From NCBI RefSeq assembly GCF_902167145.1, contig NC_050096.1, forward strand, positions 263,150,622 through 263,214,621: DNA of 64,000 nt, read 5' to 3'. Position numbers and translations under genes: made by a program. Under the pieces are notes generated by a model, which was not told the DNA's origin, searched no databases, and saw nothing but the letters and a program-made list of their open reading frames with translations. The first letter of the stretch is position 1. The number at the start of each line of letters is the position of its first letter. The DNA comes from Zea mays. Taxonomy: Eukaryota; Streptophyta; Magnoliopsida; Poales; Poaceae. Positions 10,590 through 20,950 of this stretch are shown one piece after another.

Positions 10590-11240
10590 TGTGGATGCCT
10601 ACACAAAGAGAAAGGTCACAATAAGGATTGTGTGGGTACTCAAGGCTCTTCCTACTAATCTCAAAGGACCCAATTCAAATTGGGTACCAAGATATGAAGC
10701 TTAAACTTGTTTTGCAGGATCACGCCTTCAATGGATCAAGTTGGGTGCTCGATAATGAATGTATAAATCATATTTGGAGATAGTAGCAAGGGTGGTAACA
10801 ACTGAATCTCAAGTGCATATTATTTTCAAATCTTATCTTTTTTGTGACTTGTGTAGCCACTAAGGAAAAAGAAGCACTTGAGGATATACATCAGTTGTTG
10901 ATTATGAAATAAAGGTCTAATTGGAAGATGAATGAATATTATCATATGGTGAACAATCCAAAAATATGTGATGTATTCTCTATGTAGTTAATTTGGATTT
11001 GATTCTTCTTTATTAGACACTCACCATAATATGGATTAAGTCAGCCCTTTAGACTTCATTGAACAACCATGCATATTATCCATGTCATTCAAAATATATT
11101 GTGCATGAGGGCTCAAGGGAAATTTAGTCCTTATTATGAGGTTTCTCTATTTTAGCAACTCGCTTGCCTTCCACATATAAAGGGTTGCTAAATAAGAAAC
11201 TAGTGCTTGTGCTACTAATGTCATCTCTTGTGTTGAGTTT
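10590..11240 (+). repeat. Internal duplication, copy B, with second gag tail
   Basis: It repeats the order of copy A: a second, decayed gag C-terminus (10640-10700, again ending in WVP), GGTAACAACTGAATCTCAAG at 10795, GTAGCCAC near 10853, ATGAGGTTTC near 11137 and GGTTGCTAAATA near 11183. Identity to copy A is clearly below that between the LTRs, so the duplication is older than this insertion. Confidence 0.7.
10730..10783 (+). pseudogene. Remnant of Copia protease start
   Basis: The translated string WVLDNECINH matches the layout of the Copia protease entry motif (W-V-L-D-[ST]-G-C-x-x-H). The catalytic D-[ST]-G has become D-N-E, and a stop follows at 10781-10783. It is the only trace of pol that I can find in the element. 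Confidence 0.55.
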
Positions 11241-13890
11241 ATCCTTAGAAAATCTATGTTAAGAGATGGTGCTTGTTTTAAATTGGATAAATCACAAGCT
11301 TAAAGGATACTATTCAACTAAAGTAAGAAGAAGTTGATCAGAGGCCAAGGTATGAAAACTTCCTCTCCTTCGGTTGTTTTAGTATTCTATCCTTAGTGGG
11401 ATGTACCATAGTATAGGTTAAATTCCTTGCAATATAAAATGTTCAATAGTGCATATAACTTTGGCATCAACCATATATGTGCACTAATTTAAAATAATTT
11501 AATCTACCCTTTTGGGTTCTAAGAATGATGATTCATTTGCCATCCTCATATAAGGATCATCATTTGTGAAACCCTCCTTTGTGTTTCTAATGCTCTCTTT
11601 TCTAAGTGTTTCAATAAGGTCCTTCCAAGCGCTTTCAAGATGGATTCAAAATCTATGGATATAAGAGTCTTGGTTGTTTCAATCATTGAGTTTTAATTGA
11701 TCGAATCAAGAAAAGATGAAAGAAGTTCAAGATCACTTGGTTGGATGAAATCATAAAGAGAAAAGAGATCACAATGATTCAAGAAGGGAGTTATACTTTT
11801 TTTTGTCAACCAAATAATGAAGATGTAGTGACATATTTATATGATATCCTTCATTATGAGGTTTTGAGGTTCATATTAGAATGCTTTACCCTTCAGGATT
11901 TCAATTGATATACTTTCAATTCTTAAACTTTCAATTGGTTTAATTTTCATCATCTATGTAAAGCATGTTATGTTAAACCAAGATATAGTGCAAACATCTC
12001 CTTTAACCTCGTATTGTTGAGGTGCATAAGTGTACTTTGTGTACTCTTGCATGCACAAATTGAGGGAGAGTTTAGCCTATATCTTGTGAGACTAATGAAT
12101 TCTTTCAAGTTCATGTTGTGTAGTCTCACACCTTGGAGAACATCAAATGAGGCTGAATGGTTCCATAGAAATGAAGAATTTCTCTTGATTGTTTGAAGAG
12201 GATAAGTTTCTCTTTGAAATGTCAAGCCTATCAAAAGCTAAGATGGAAATTCATGATTATAATGGAGACCATGTGGCGTAGAACAAAGGTGTGTCACTCC
12301 ATGAACTATTATATTACAATTGTGTATCTAAGCTCTTACATGCTAGTGTGTGCATGTATATGCAATATCTTAAGTCTCGCCATAAGGTTGCACTTGCGGT
12401 GACGATTAAAGAATCTCTAGATATTTGATTAATACCTCTTGTGGTGATGTCATAAGTTTGTCTTAAGTCATCTTAGTGAGGTATGAGTCAAACATGCTAA
12501 CTTCTCCAGAATCTTGGCTTAAAATATTGCATATCATGTCTATTAGTATACCTTTTGATTATGAGTAATTCCTTCAATTGGTGCAATTTCATATTTTCAT
12601 ACTTTATTTGTACCAAGGTTCAAATTGTAGAACTTAATCCCCTGGCCTCATAAGTCCAAGTGCATAAGCTAAACAAGTATTCATCACTTGTATGCACACA
12701 TTTAGGGGGAGAATGGTCTATAATTTGAATCTTTGAGACTAACTTCATTTCCAAGTCTATTATGTGTGTAGTCTCAAATTAGAAAGGAATTTTCGGGCAA
12801 AGACAATCGCTTCCACTGCAAATTTGATGGGTATCAAAAATTCTTTGCTCCAATAAATGTATCTTTTATACATTTCATAAGGGAATGAGTTTCTCTTTTA
12901 TATGATACTCCAACATCATCTAAAATTGGTAAACATGTATCACATCCTTTTGGATTGCAAATGTCTAAAGTAGCATAGCTTATAAATTCTCCTTTCTAGA
13001 ACTTAATTGATTAAATAGTGCACATGTTCCTTATGTTGTATAATTATATATGTGTGCAATAAAACTTGATGAGAACTTAATGTAATATGAAATTAGTGAT
13101 ATGCTTATTTATCAAATTGTACCAATTGGTGTTTCTCAATTGATATTTTTCATACATGATCACTAGTTGTATAATCCACACTTGTGCAATTTTCATGTTG
13201 CCTCTTGTTATGATAAGAAAATGTTAGGTGACATCTAGACTCCAGGTATCAAGCGTCACCTTCGATTTAGTATGACAATCTTCATTTAATATCTTGGACC
13301 TATGTCACAACTATACCAACAAGAGCTTGCAAATGAATTGTAAATCCAACACAAGTTTGGAACTCCCCTTGAAAAGGTAAAATGCAAAGGTACATCACTT
13401 CATGTCACTTCTCCATTACCTTTGTGCCATCTCAGTACCCTTTTCATAATAGTGTGTTCCCATCTTGCTTAATCATAATTTCTACCCTTTATATTCTTTG
13501 TATCCTTTTTGGAGATTTATGACAAAGGGGGAGAAATTTTGCATTAAAGCTTACCTTTAGTCTTATGTAACTAAGTGTTAGAAGACTTTTAAGAAGGGGA
13601 GATATAATTAACAAAAAGGGGGAATCATAAGAAAAACATAAGATGTAGAAAATTGATGAGTGTATACTATGTCATGAGCATCATGTTTATTTTATGACAC
13701 ACTACACCTCATGAATAGTATGATATAAGTTTTCTCCATACTTTGTCCCAAATATGTGCTTTTGGCTTTTGAGTACAAAAGTGTTATTTTCTGAAATGCA
13801 CATATTTAGGGGGAGAAACTATATCATAGGATTCAAAATCTTATTTATCGAATCTTATGTAAGCTTTAAATGTGTTGTCATCAATCACCA

Positions 13891-13903
13891 AAAAGGGGGA
13901 GAT
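13891..13903 (+). other. Polypurine tract of Copia derivative
   Basis: AAAAGGGGGAGAT directly precedes the 3' LTR at 13904. It is the expected plus-strand primer site for reverse transcription. Confidence 0.85.
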
Positions 13904-16310
13904 TGAAAGTGCATTCATCCATTTTGTGAGTTTTGGTGATTTGGATAACAATACATTTAAAGGTCTAACGAGTTTGCTCAGTGTTGAACAGGAAATTCAG
14001 TATGATGAACATACTTGAATAGTGTATAATGATCAGTGAACGAAGGTTCAACACGAGGTTAAATAACCAATGAGACAATGCAAATGGATATTATATGATC
14101 TCTATATTGGTTTGAATATATGGACAAGACCTGAGAAATCACTACATACATATGATCAGAAAAGAGGATGAAGTGATTAAGAGGATAGGTCAAGCCAAAG
14201 TGAATAAGATATGAGGAATCGTGAATTGGCTTGACCATATTACTATCAGTCCATATATGCTTCTATGAGAATCAAACTAGAGCTTGATTAATCTTAACAG
14301 TAATATCTAGAAGACATTCAAGCAAGGTTCACAATATTGAAGAAATGATTCTCTCAATGGATGCTCAAAATGATGTGACTCAAGAATGGCTTGATAGGGT
14401 GAAGATAGCAAGGAAAGGGCTTCAAGGAACTAAGCGAAGGTGAAGGCCAAGCGACGGCTTGTGGACTGAGGTACCATGGCTAAGGTGAAGAAGAGAGTAC
14501 TTGCACTAAGTCGATGAACTAATCAGCTATGAAGAGTTATAACATGTTGATGCATCAGCAAGGTGACTTGAAGCCATGATTTGAACTCATACATGGTGAT
14601 ATGGTACAAGTCACAGGGTTTGATTTGTGTTTGCTTCAAAAGGTGAGACAAAGATGTTTGTGATCCTTATGAAGCAACACCATGGAGAAATCACACATGA
14701 GACACCAATGACTCAAGGAGTTTACTTAATTATATTTTATTTAACTTGAGTATAGGAATCGTCGTACTATAAAGAGGGATCCAAAAAGAAGGTAGGTGTT
14801 TGCCAAAGCTCAAGCCTCTATATTCAAAAGCTATTTTTTTGAAAACCAAAAATCTCTTTAAAATTCTATGGTTGACCGTGGTTAGGTTTGAGAAACCTAG
14901 AGTGTTCTTGTTGAAAAGCAGCTGAACTTCAGCTGAGCTGAGCTTCTTCAGCTGCAGCTGAGCTTTTCAGCTGAGCTGAACTTCAGCTGAGTTGAGCTTT
15001 CTCAACTCCAGCTGAACTTCAACTTCAACCGGGGTCCAGGGCAAGTTCAACCGGGGACCAGAGAGGTTCAACCGGGGTCCAGGGCAAGTTCAACCGGGGT
15101 CCAGAGTGGTTCAACCGGTTTCCAGGGAAAGTTCAGCCGAGGTTTTTTTCCCGGACCTCACTGGTCAAAACCGGTTGAACCGGTCCTAGGGGAGGTTCAA
15201 CCGGGGTCAGGGTCACCGGACCGATTTGACCTCCTGACTGGCAGACTGACTGCCAGTGTGACCCCCCAGGCGGTTGAACCGGCCCTAGGGGCAGTTCAAC
15301 CGGTGTCAGGACCTGTTTTTGCAGTCTGACCTGCAGTCTGCCAGTCTGACTGGCAGACTGTCTGTCAGCCTGCCCCAGGCGGTTGAACCGGTCTTAGGGG
15401 CGGTTCAACCGGTCTTGGTCAACTTGACTAGTCTGCAGGTCAGTCTGCGTGTCAGTCTGCCAGTCAGACTGGCAGACAGGCTGCCAGGCCTGCCAGGGGC
15501 GGTTCAACCGGTCTCAGGCAGAAAAATCTGCCAAACAGCTAGTTTTGAGCTCCACCTATATATACTCACTCCTACCTCTCACCCCACAGCGGTGAGCACG
15601 ATTGGAACTCCATTTCTAACCCAAGAAACATCTCCCTCTCTCTCTCACACACATCTCTTGCCTCTCCCATTTCAAATCTTTGGAGAGAAATCTTTGAGTG
15701 AGCTTGAGAGCTGCGGTTTTTTTGTGCTCCATCTCTAAATCTCTCTTGCTCTTCTTCATTCGAGCTTTGGTACTACATCGAGTTCTTTGTGGATTCATTA
15801 CTCTTGGAGCTTCTAGCTCCTAGACGACTAGGTGTCTCTTGTGAGTCTCCAAATCTTGTGGAAGACCGCAAGAAAGTTTGTATTACCCGCTCGTTTGAGC
15901 AAAGAATAGTGTGTGAGCTTGACCTTTGTGGTCGGCAAAGGGAGGATTAGGGTTGAAAGAGACCCGGCTTTTTGTGGGCGCCTCAACGAGGAAGTAGGGC
16001 ACCTTGGTGGTGTGACCGAACCTCGGGATAAATCTTGTGTCTCTTGTGTTCTTGCTCATTGTGTTTGTTTGTGTTCTTCGTTCTCTCACCCTTCCGTGAA
16101 AGATTTGTTCATATCTTTTTGGTGTGTGGATTTTGAGAAGTGCCCTTCTCAGATCTACTACTTTGAACCTTGTGGATCATTTAGAACATCTCATTTCCAA
16201 AGTTAACTGGGTGAATTTTGAGATCAATTTAGTTTTATCCAGTTTTGTTTCTAGTTTTTGTTGAAAAAAGTTTTAAGTTGCCTATTCACCCCCCCTCTAG
16301 GCAACTTTCA
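13904..16310 (+). repeat. Copia derivative 3' LTR, 2,407 bp
   Basis: It is nearly identical to 4255-6707. It lacks one CAGCTGAG segment and has a short deletion near 15500 relative to the 5' copy. It ends GGCAACTTTCA followed by GTTGG. The TATA box is at 15556-15564. Confidence 0.92.
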
Positions 16311-16743
16311 GTTGGCACTGTCGGGTCATGCGCAGGGTCGCCTCGAGTCGCGGCACCGGTTCCGCAGTCGAGGAGGCGTGGTACTGGCGCGAGTGGCATT
16401 GCAGTTTCTCGCACGTAGTAACCGGCGCGCCGGTTACATGACGTGTGGGCCTGGGCCTTCATGCTAGACGCTTCGAAGTTGAAAGGGTGCGCCCCCTTGA
16501 TGCGGTTGCATGCCGCCTGCATGGTGGTCCGCCCTTTCACCCGCTGGTCCGGGCGATAGTGGAGGAAAGCTTGTAACCGCTGGGCTGTTGTGCGCTCCGC
16601 GCGCGGCGGTTTGGCTTCTTCTGTCCTGGGCCAGCTTGCATGACGCGTGGGACCCAGCCCCCGTGTCGTAGGGGGAGGACCTTGGAGCGTGTTGGGGAAG
16701 ACTCAGTCCGTGTCGGCTGAGGACGCAAGTGGGGAGAGTCGCC

Positions 16744-16750
16744 TTTAAAA
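16744..16750 (+). promoter_or_regulatory. TATA-like box for antisense transcription, Tat-1
   Basis: GCCTTTAAAAGG lies 19-28 bases before the ATG codons at 16769 and 16778. The same arrangement is kept in Tat-2 (59268-59274, ATG at 59301) although the surrounding bases have diverged. Promoter function is inferred. Confidence 0.4.
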
Positions 16751-16768
16751 GGAGGGTGACCCCCTTGG

Positions 16769-17677
16769 ATGGCAACCATGTCTTCGCACTCTCCTCATGC
16801 ATCGTGCCCTTCCACCTTCCGAGCCCCCGGATGGGGAGCGCTCGCGTTGCTTTTGTCTTGTCGTCGTTGGAGGAACGCAACTTCGCGGAAGTTGGTACCT
16901 TTCAGCCATCGCTCGGCTTCAAGGATTTTCATCAGGCAGCCCGACTGCATCCCCTCGCCGGTGGTCACCCAAGACGGTGACCACCAGTTCGATGGTGGGG
17001 AGAAGCAAGCCGGGCTGCGACCTCTGCCCCGCCCTCAGCTTCAAGGATCTTCATCATCAGTGCTGGGGAGGGGAGTGCGCCGAGTTGGGGCCTGTCTCCG
17101 CGCGGGCAGCGGCCTGCTCCTTCCCTCAGTGATCGGGGGGGAGGGTGTTCGCCGTTCGTGGCGCTGGCAGCTGTCGCATGTCTGGCTCTCCGGCCTGAGC
17201 GGCTTCGGTGCTGCTTCCGGTGCCACCTCCCACCGAGGCAGCCGGAAGAGGTTTCTCCGCCGACGAGATAGCCGAAGTCACCCGCGGACTGACCTCCGAC
17301 TCCACGGCCTTGGTAGCTTGTCCTCGCCCCTCGAGTGGGGTCGTGGGCGAGGGCCTTGTCGCAGCAGCGTCTACCCTGAGGTCATCGCTGCTGCTGTTTG
17401 GCCGCCCGGAGCGGAGGTCGTTGTCGCTGCTGCCGGAGCAGGTGGCGGTGAGCCACCTATCGGCGTTTTGTTGTCCCGCAGGCCCTCCAGTGTGGGGGGT
17501 TGTTCGTACCTGCGGGGGTGGAACCGGAGTTCTGTTTGTAATGGCACCTTGAGTGCCGGTGTTTGTTCATTGTGGCTGTCGGGGCCTGAACATGTAGGTA
17601 TTTCTGGGTGTAATACCATGTTTTTTTCCTCATTTTCGAGCACTGGAACTCGCCTGTCGGCTAGCCGAACCGCTTGA
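16769..17677 (+). CDS. Antisense-strand ORF of Tat element, function unknown
   Basis: A 302-codon plus-strand ORF opposite to the gag-pol direction. Its start (SSHSPHASCPSTFRAP) is recognisably the same as the Tat-2 ORF beginning at 59301 (PSHSSHSSCPSTFRAP), and both sit just after a TTTAAAA box. Downstream the two diverge with indels and frame changes, so protein coding beyond the first ~40 codons is doubtful. I recognise no domain. Grass Tat elements are known to carry antisense ORFs between integrase and the 3' LTR; whether this one is translated cannot be judged from sequence alone. Confidence 0.35.
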   Translation: MATMSSHSPHASCPSTFRAPGWGALALLLSCRRWRNATSRKLVPFSHRSASRIFIRQPDCIPSPVVTQDGDHQFDGGEKQAGLRPLPRPQLQGSSSSVLGRGVRRVGACLRAGSGLLLPSVIGGEGVRRSWRWQLSHVWLSGLSGFGAASGATSHRGSRKRFLRRRDSRSHPRTDLRLHGLGSLSSPLEWGRGRGPCRSSVYPEVIAAAVWPPGAEVVVAAAGAGGGEPPIGVLLSRRPSSVGGCSYLRGWNRSSVCNGTLSAGVCSLWLSGPEHVGISGCNTMFFSSFSSTGTRLSASRTA

Positions 17678-17701
17678 CCGAATGTGAGTTGCTCTGTGCG
17701 G

Positions 17702-18640
17702 AAGGTGACGAGTGAGGTATCCGTATCCCGGAGGCGTAGGAATCCCTCGGCTCGGTCGGCCTTGCCGCCTGAGGCCTCACTTGCTTAGTCTAAGAAACCC
17801 TCGGCCGCTCTGCGGTGAGCCGGGACCGAGGGCAGCGGTGTCAGCGTGGACAGAGGCGAAGTTGGCTCAAAAAAGGAAGCTTCATCGGTCGGGGCCTGGC
17901 CGGGTCGTCCACTGGCGGGACCAACGCCGGAGTCGAGTTGCCGAGGCCACGAGCCGGGCTGGTGTCCTCGGGGGACAGCTGGCTGAGGCTTCGGGGCGGC
18001 CGGCCGAGCCGTCTGCTCGGGCCGGGTTCCTGGAGGAGACCCTTGCGGCGATGGCCCGGGCGTGGTGCTGACGTCGTCCTTCGGAGCGGAGATCCTTTGC
18101 CTGTGTTGCCGTCTGAGGCTCGGTCGGACTTCGCCGAAGGTGGAGTTGACGCCGAGGGTGCTGCTGCTCCCCCTCCATCAACGTCTGAGCCTGCAGGATC
18201 GGTTCGCCTGTAGTATGCATATGTTTTTTGCGGCCGCCGAGGCCCAAACATACTGTCGTCGTGTTGTAAAGTTGTGTTTCTTTTCCTCTTGTTTCGAGTA
18301 TCAGGGCTTGCTCGTCGGTAGCAAAATCGTTTATCCAAGCTAGAGTTACTTCTCACAGAAGGTGATGAGTGAGGTATCCGTATCCCGGAGGCGTAGGAAT
18401 CCCTCGGCTCGGTCGGCCTTGCCGCTTACGTGTACTCTCGCTCGTCTGCGGGATTCTATTATCGACGTAGCCGAGAGAACCCGAAAAAACCGTTTCGGCA
18501 GAAAGTCTTTCGAGTGTTAAGGCTTGTTCGGTCAGCAGGATCGCTCATCCGAACGCGAGTTACTTCTCGCAGAAGGTGATGAGTGAGGTATCCGTATCCC
18601 GGAGGCGTAGGAGTCCCTCGGCTCGGTCGGCCTTGCCTAC
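17702..18640. repeat. ~212-bp-spaced repeats downstream of integrase, Tat-1
   Basis: Three copies of a ~68-bp core beginning AAGGTGA and containing GAGTGAGGTATCCGTATCCC, GGAGGCGTAGGA and CTCGGTCGGCCTTGCC occur at 17702-17770, 18359-18425 and 18573-18640. The last two are 214 bases apart. Each is preceded by a TTGTTCGG...CGAGTTACTTCTCGC segment or relative. The same set occurs in Tat-2, so it is a family feature. Confidence 0.85.
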
Positions 18641-18862
18641 TTACGTGTACTTCGTCGTTTTCATGATCCCACTACCGAAGTAGTCGAAAAGCACGAAAGA
18701 TATTCTGGCAGAAAAACTTTTTCCGAGGAAAATTTTGACGCGGAGGGGGTTCCCCCCTTCTAGCCCCCGAGGGAGGGTCGGGCTTTGCCGAGGCAAGGCT
18801 GACCCTTCCTTGATGGTTAGACTTCATATGTAAACGAGGTATATGAACGGCTTGAAAACATC

Positions 18863-19825
18863 TTAAGGGTAGAAGCGACGTAGCTGTCGGATGTTCCAAG
18901 CGTTGTTGTAGACCTTGCCTTGACTGTTGGCCAGCTTGTACGTCCCGGGCTTCAAAACCTTGGCGATGACGAACGGCCCTTCCCAGGGAGGCGTGAGCTT
19001 CTGCCGCCCTCGGGCGTCTTGTCGTAGTCGAAGCACCAAGTCGCCCACCTGGAGGTCTCGGGACCGAACCCCTCGGGCGTGGTAGCGTCGCAGGGACTGC
19101 TGATACCGCGCCGAGTGCAGTAAGGCCACGTCCCGAGCCTCTTCCAGCTGGTCCAGTGAGTCTTCTCGGTCGGTTCGATTGCTTTGGTCGTCGTACGCCC
19201 TCGTCCTCGGGGAACTGTATTCTAAGTCTGTGGGCAAGATGGCCTCGGCCCCATAGACTAGAAAGAACGGTGTGAAGCTCGTGGCTCGACTCGGCGTTGT
19301 CCTCAGACTCCAGACCACCGAGGGGAGTTCCTTCATCCATCGCTTGCCGAACTTGTGGAGGTCGTTGTAGATTCTCGGCTTGAGTCCTTGCAGAATCATG
19401 CCATTGGCACGTTCTACCTGTCCATTCGTCATGGGGTGATCCACGGTGGCCCAGTCCACCCGGATGTGGTGATCCTCGCAGAAGTCCAGGAACTTTCTGC
19501 CGGTGAACTGGGTGCCGTTGTCGGTGATGATGGAGTTCGGGACCCCGAAGCGATGGATGATGTTGGTGAAGAATGCCACCGCCTGTTCGGACCTGATGTT
19601 GTTTAGGGGTCGGACTTCGATCCACTTGGAGAATTTGTCGATGGCGACCAGCAGGTGCGTGTAGCCCTCGGGCGCCTTCTGCAAGGGATCGACGAGGTCC
19701 AGACCCCACATAGCAAACGGCCAGGTGATGGGTATTGTCTGCAGAGCCTGAGCGGGTATGTGTGTCTGCCTTGCGTAGAATTGACACCCTTGGCAGGTGC
19801 GGACAATTCTAGTGGCATCGGCCAC
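18863..19825 (-). pseudogene. Tat-1 integrase
   Basis: The zinc-binding His/Cys segment lies just upstream (HSGACGHH before the TGA at 19850-19852, then CQGCQFYA). The catalytic core shows the D-D-E triad in LDLVDPL, ITDNGTQFTG and GQVERANGM. The C-terminus ends in WNIRQLRRFYP and a TAA at 18863. No chromodomain follows, which fits Tat. This 320-codon piece is itself open, but is cut from upstream pol by the stop at 19850. Confidence 0.9.
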
Positions 19826-20279
19826 CGCGGTCGGCCAGTAGAAACCTTGTCAGAAAGCGTTTCCAACAAGGGCTCGAGGCACTGCGTGATGACCGCAAGC
19901 CCCCGAGTGTATTTCTTGTAAGAGCTCCTGGCCTTCGGCGATGGATATGCATCGCTGGAGGATGCCGGAGGGGCTGCGATGGTAGAGCTCCTTCCCGTCA
20001 CCCATCAAGACGAATGACTTGGCGCGCCGCGCCAGTCGCCGAGCTTCGGCTCTGTCGAGGGGTAGCTCTCCTCGGTGGAGATATTGCAGGTACGGGGTCT
20101 GCCAGTTTCGATTAGGCGGGACCCCATTCCACTCTTCCTTGACGCGCAATGCCTCACCCTCGGGGGCCGAGGGTGCCTCGGGCTGAGCCGAGGGCGCTTC
20201 GGGCAGGGCCGAGACCTTCTCAGGCTCGGGCGTGTCGTCGGTCTTGACTGAAGGTTGATGTAGGTCTCGGGAGAAGACG

Positions 20280-20938
20280 TCCGGGGGAACCGTTGTCCGC
20301 CCCGAGGCTATCTTAACCAGCTCGTCCGCAGTCTCGTTGTACCGCCGGGCGACGTGGTTGACCTCGAGCCCGTAGAACCTGTCCTCCAGGCGCCAAACCT
20401 CGTCGCAGTAGGCTTCCATCTTCGGGTCGCGGCAGTGGGAGTTCTTCATGACTTGGTCGATGACAAGCTGCGAGTCACCGCGAGCATCGAGGCGTCAGAC
20501 CCCTAGCTCGATGGCGATGCGCAACCCGTTGACCAGAGCCTCGTACTCAGCCACGTTGTTGGACGCCGGGAAATGGAGGCGCAACACGTAGCGGAGGTGC
20601 TTCCCGAGGGGTGAGATGAAGAGCAGGCCCGCGCCTGCCCCTGTTTTCATCAGCGACCCGTCGAAAAACATGGTCCCGAGTTCTGGTTGGATCGGAGCTG
20701 CCGGAAGCTGGGTGTCGACCCATTCAGCCACAAAGTCCGCCAAGACTTGGGACTTGATGGCCTTCTGAGGGGCGAACGAGATTGTCTCGCCCATGATTTC
20801 CACTGCCCACTTTGCAATCCTACCCGAGGCCTCTCGGCACTGGATGATCTCCCCCAGGGGGAAGGATGACACCACAGTCACCGGATGAGACTCGAAGTAG
20901 TGTCGCAACTTCCGCCGCGTCAGAATCACCGCGTACAA
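20280..20938 (-). pseudogene. Tat-1 RNase H pair: Gypsy-type end plus archaeal-type domain
   Basis: The frame first gives the end of the Gypsy RNase H (RKLRHYFESHPV), then a second RNase H of the archaeal type that is a hallmark of plant Tat elements: FFDGSLMKTGAGAGLL, NNVAEYEALVNGLRIA and ARGDSQLVIDQV, so the catalytic D, E and D are kept. A TGA at 20495-20497 lies between the second and third catalytic residues. Confidence 0.85.
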
Positions 20939-20950
20939 CAGCTTCTGAAT

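Larger units (their letters stand above)
8336..13890 (+). other. Degenerate pol-less internal region of Copia derivative
   Basis: AT-rich DNA of 5.5 kb with no long reading frame, in place of the ~4 kb pol expected of an autonomous element. It contains an old internal duplication (see the next entries). Several GGGGGAGA-type purine tracts lie near 12710, 13530, 13610 and 13810. Three related segments with the wording GAGACTAA...GTAGTCTCA occur near 8945, 12088 and 12738, so part of it arose by repeated duplication. The reading frames at 11968-12402 have no recognisable domain. Confidence 0.75.
4255..16310 (+). mobile_element. Sirevirus-like Copia element, gag only, 12,056 bp
   Basis: It is bounded by a perfect 5-bp duplication GTTGG (4250-4254 and 16311-16315). 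The order on the plus strand is LTR 4255-6707, primer-binding site, gag 6749-8335, a long non-coding stretch, polypurine tract and LTR 13904-16310. Very long LTRs, a TGGTATCAGAGC primer site, a coiled-coil gag with two CCHC knuckles and repeated GGGGGAGA tracts before the 3' LTR fit the Sirevirus/Maximus branch of Copia. I found no RT, RNase H or integrase, so it is a non-autonomous derivative. The two LTRs differ at about five positions in the first ~900 bases by eye, which suggests a recent insertion. Confidence 0.88.
16316..18862. other. Tat-1 3' internal region with antisense coding signals
   Basis: This stretch lies between integrase and the 3' LTR of Tat-1 and is homologous to 45770-46119 plus 59183-62000 of Tat-2. 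It carries a plus-strand TATA-like box and ORF (16744-17677), three copies of a ~212-bp-spaced repeat, and the decayed 3' end of the antisense ORF seen whole in Tat-2 (about 18075-18215). Most of that ORF has been deleted here. A purine-tract-like CTCGGGGGCTAG (minus strand, about 18764-18776) follows integrase. Confidence 0.7.

Noticed and set aside
11968..12402. Short frames in the Copia internal region as possible pol remnants
   Set aside because: I could match no RT, RNase H or integrase motif in any frame; they are within duplicated non-coding DNA.
18672..19787. Minus-strand frame of 371 codons overlapping integrase
   Set aside because: An alternative frame of the integrase gene; the conserved D-D-E motifs are in the frame ending at 18863.
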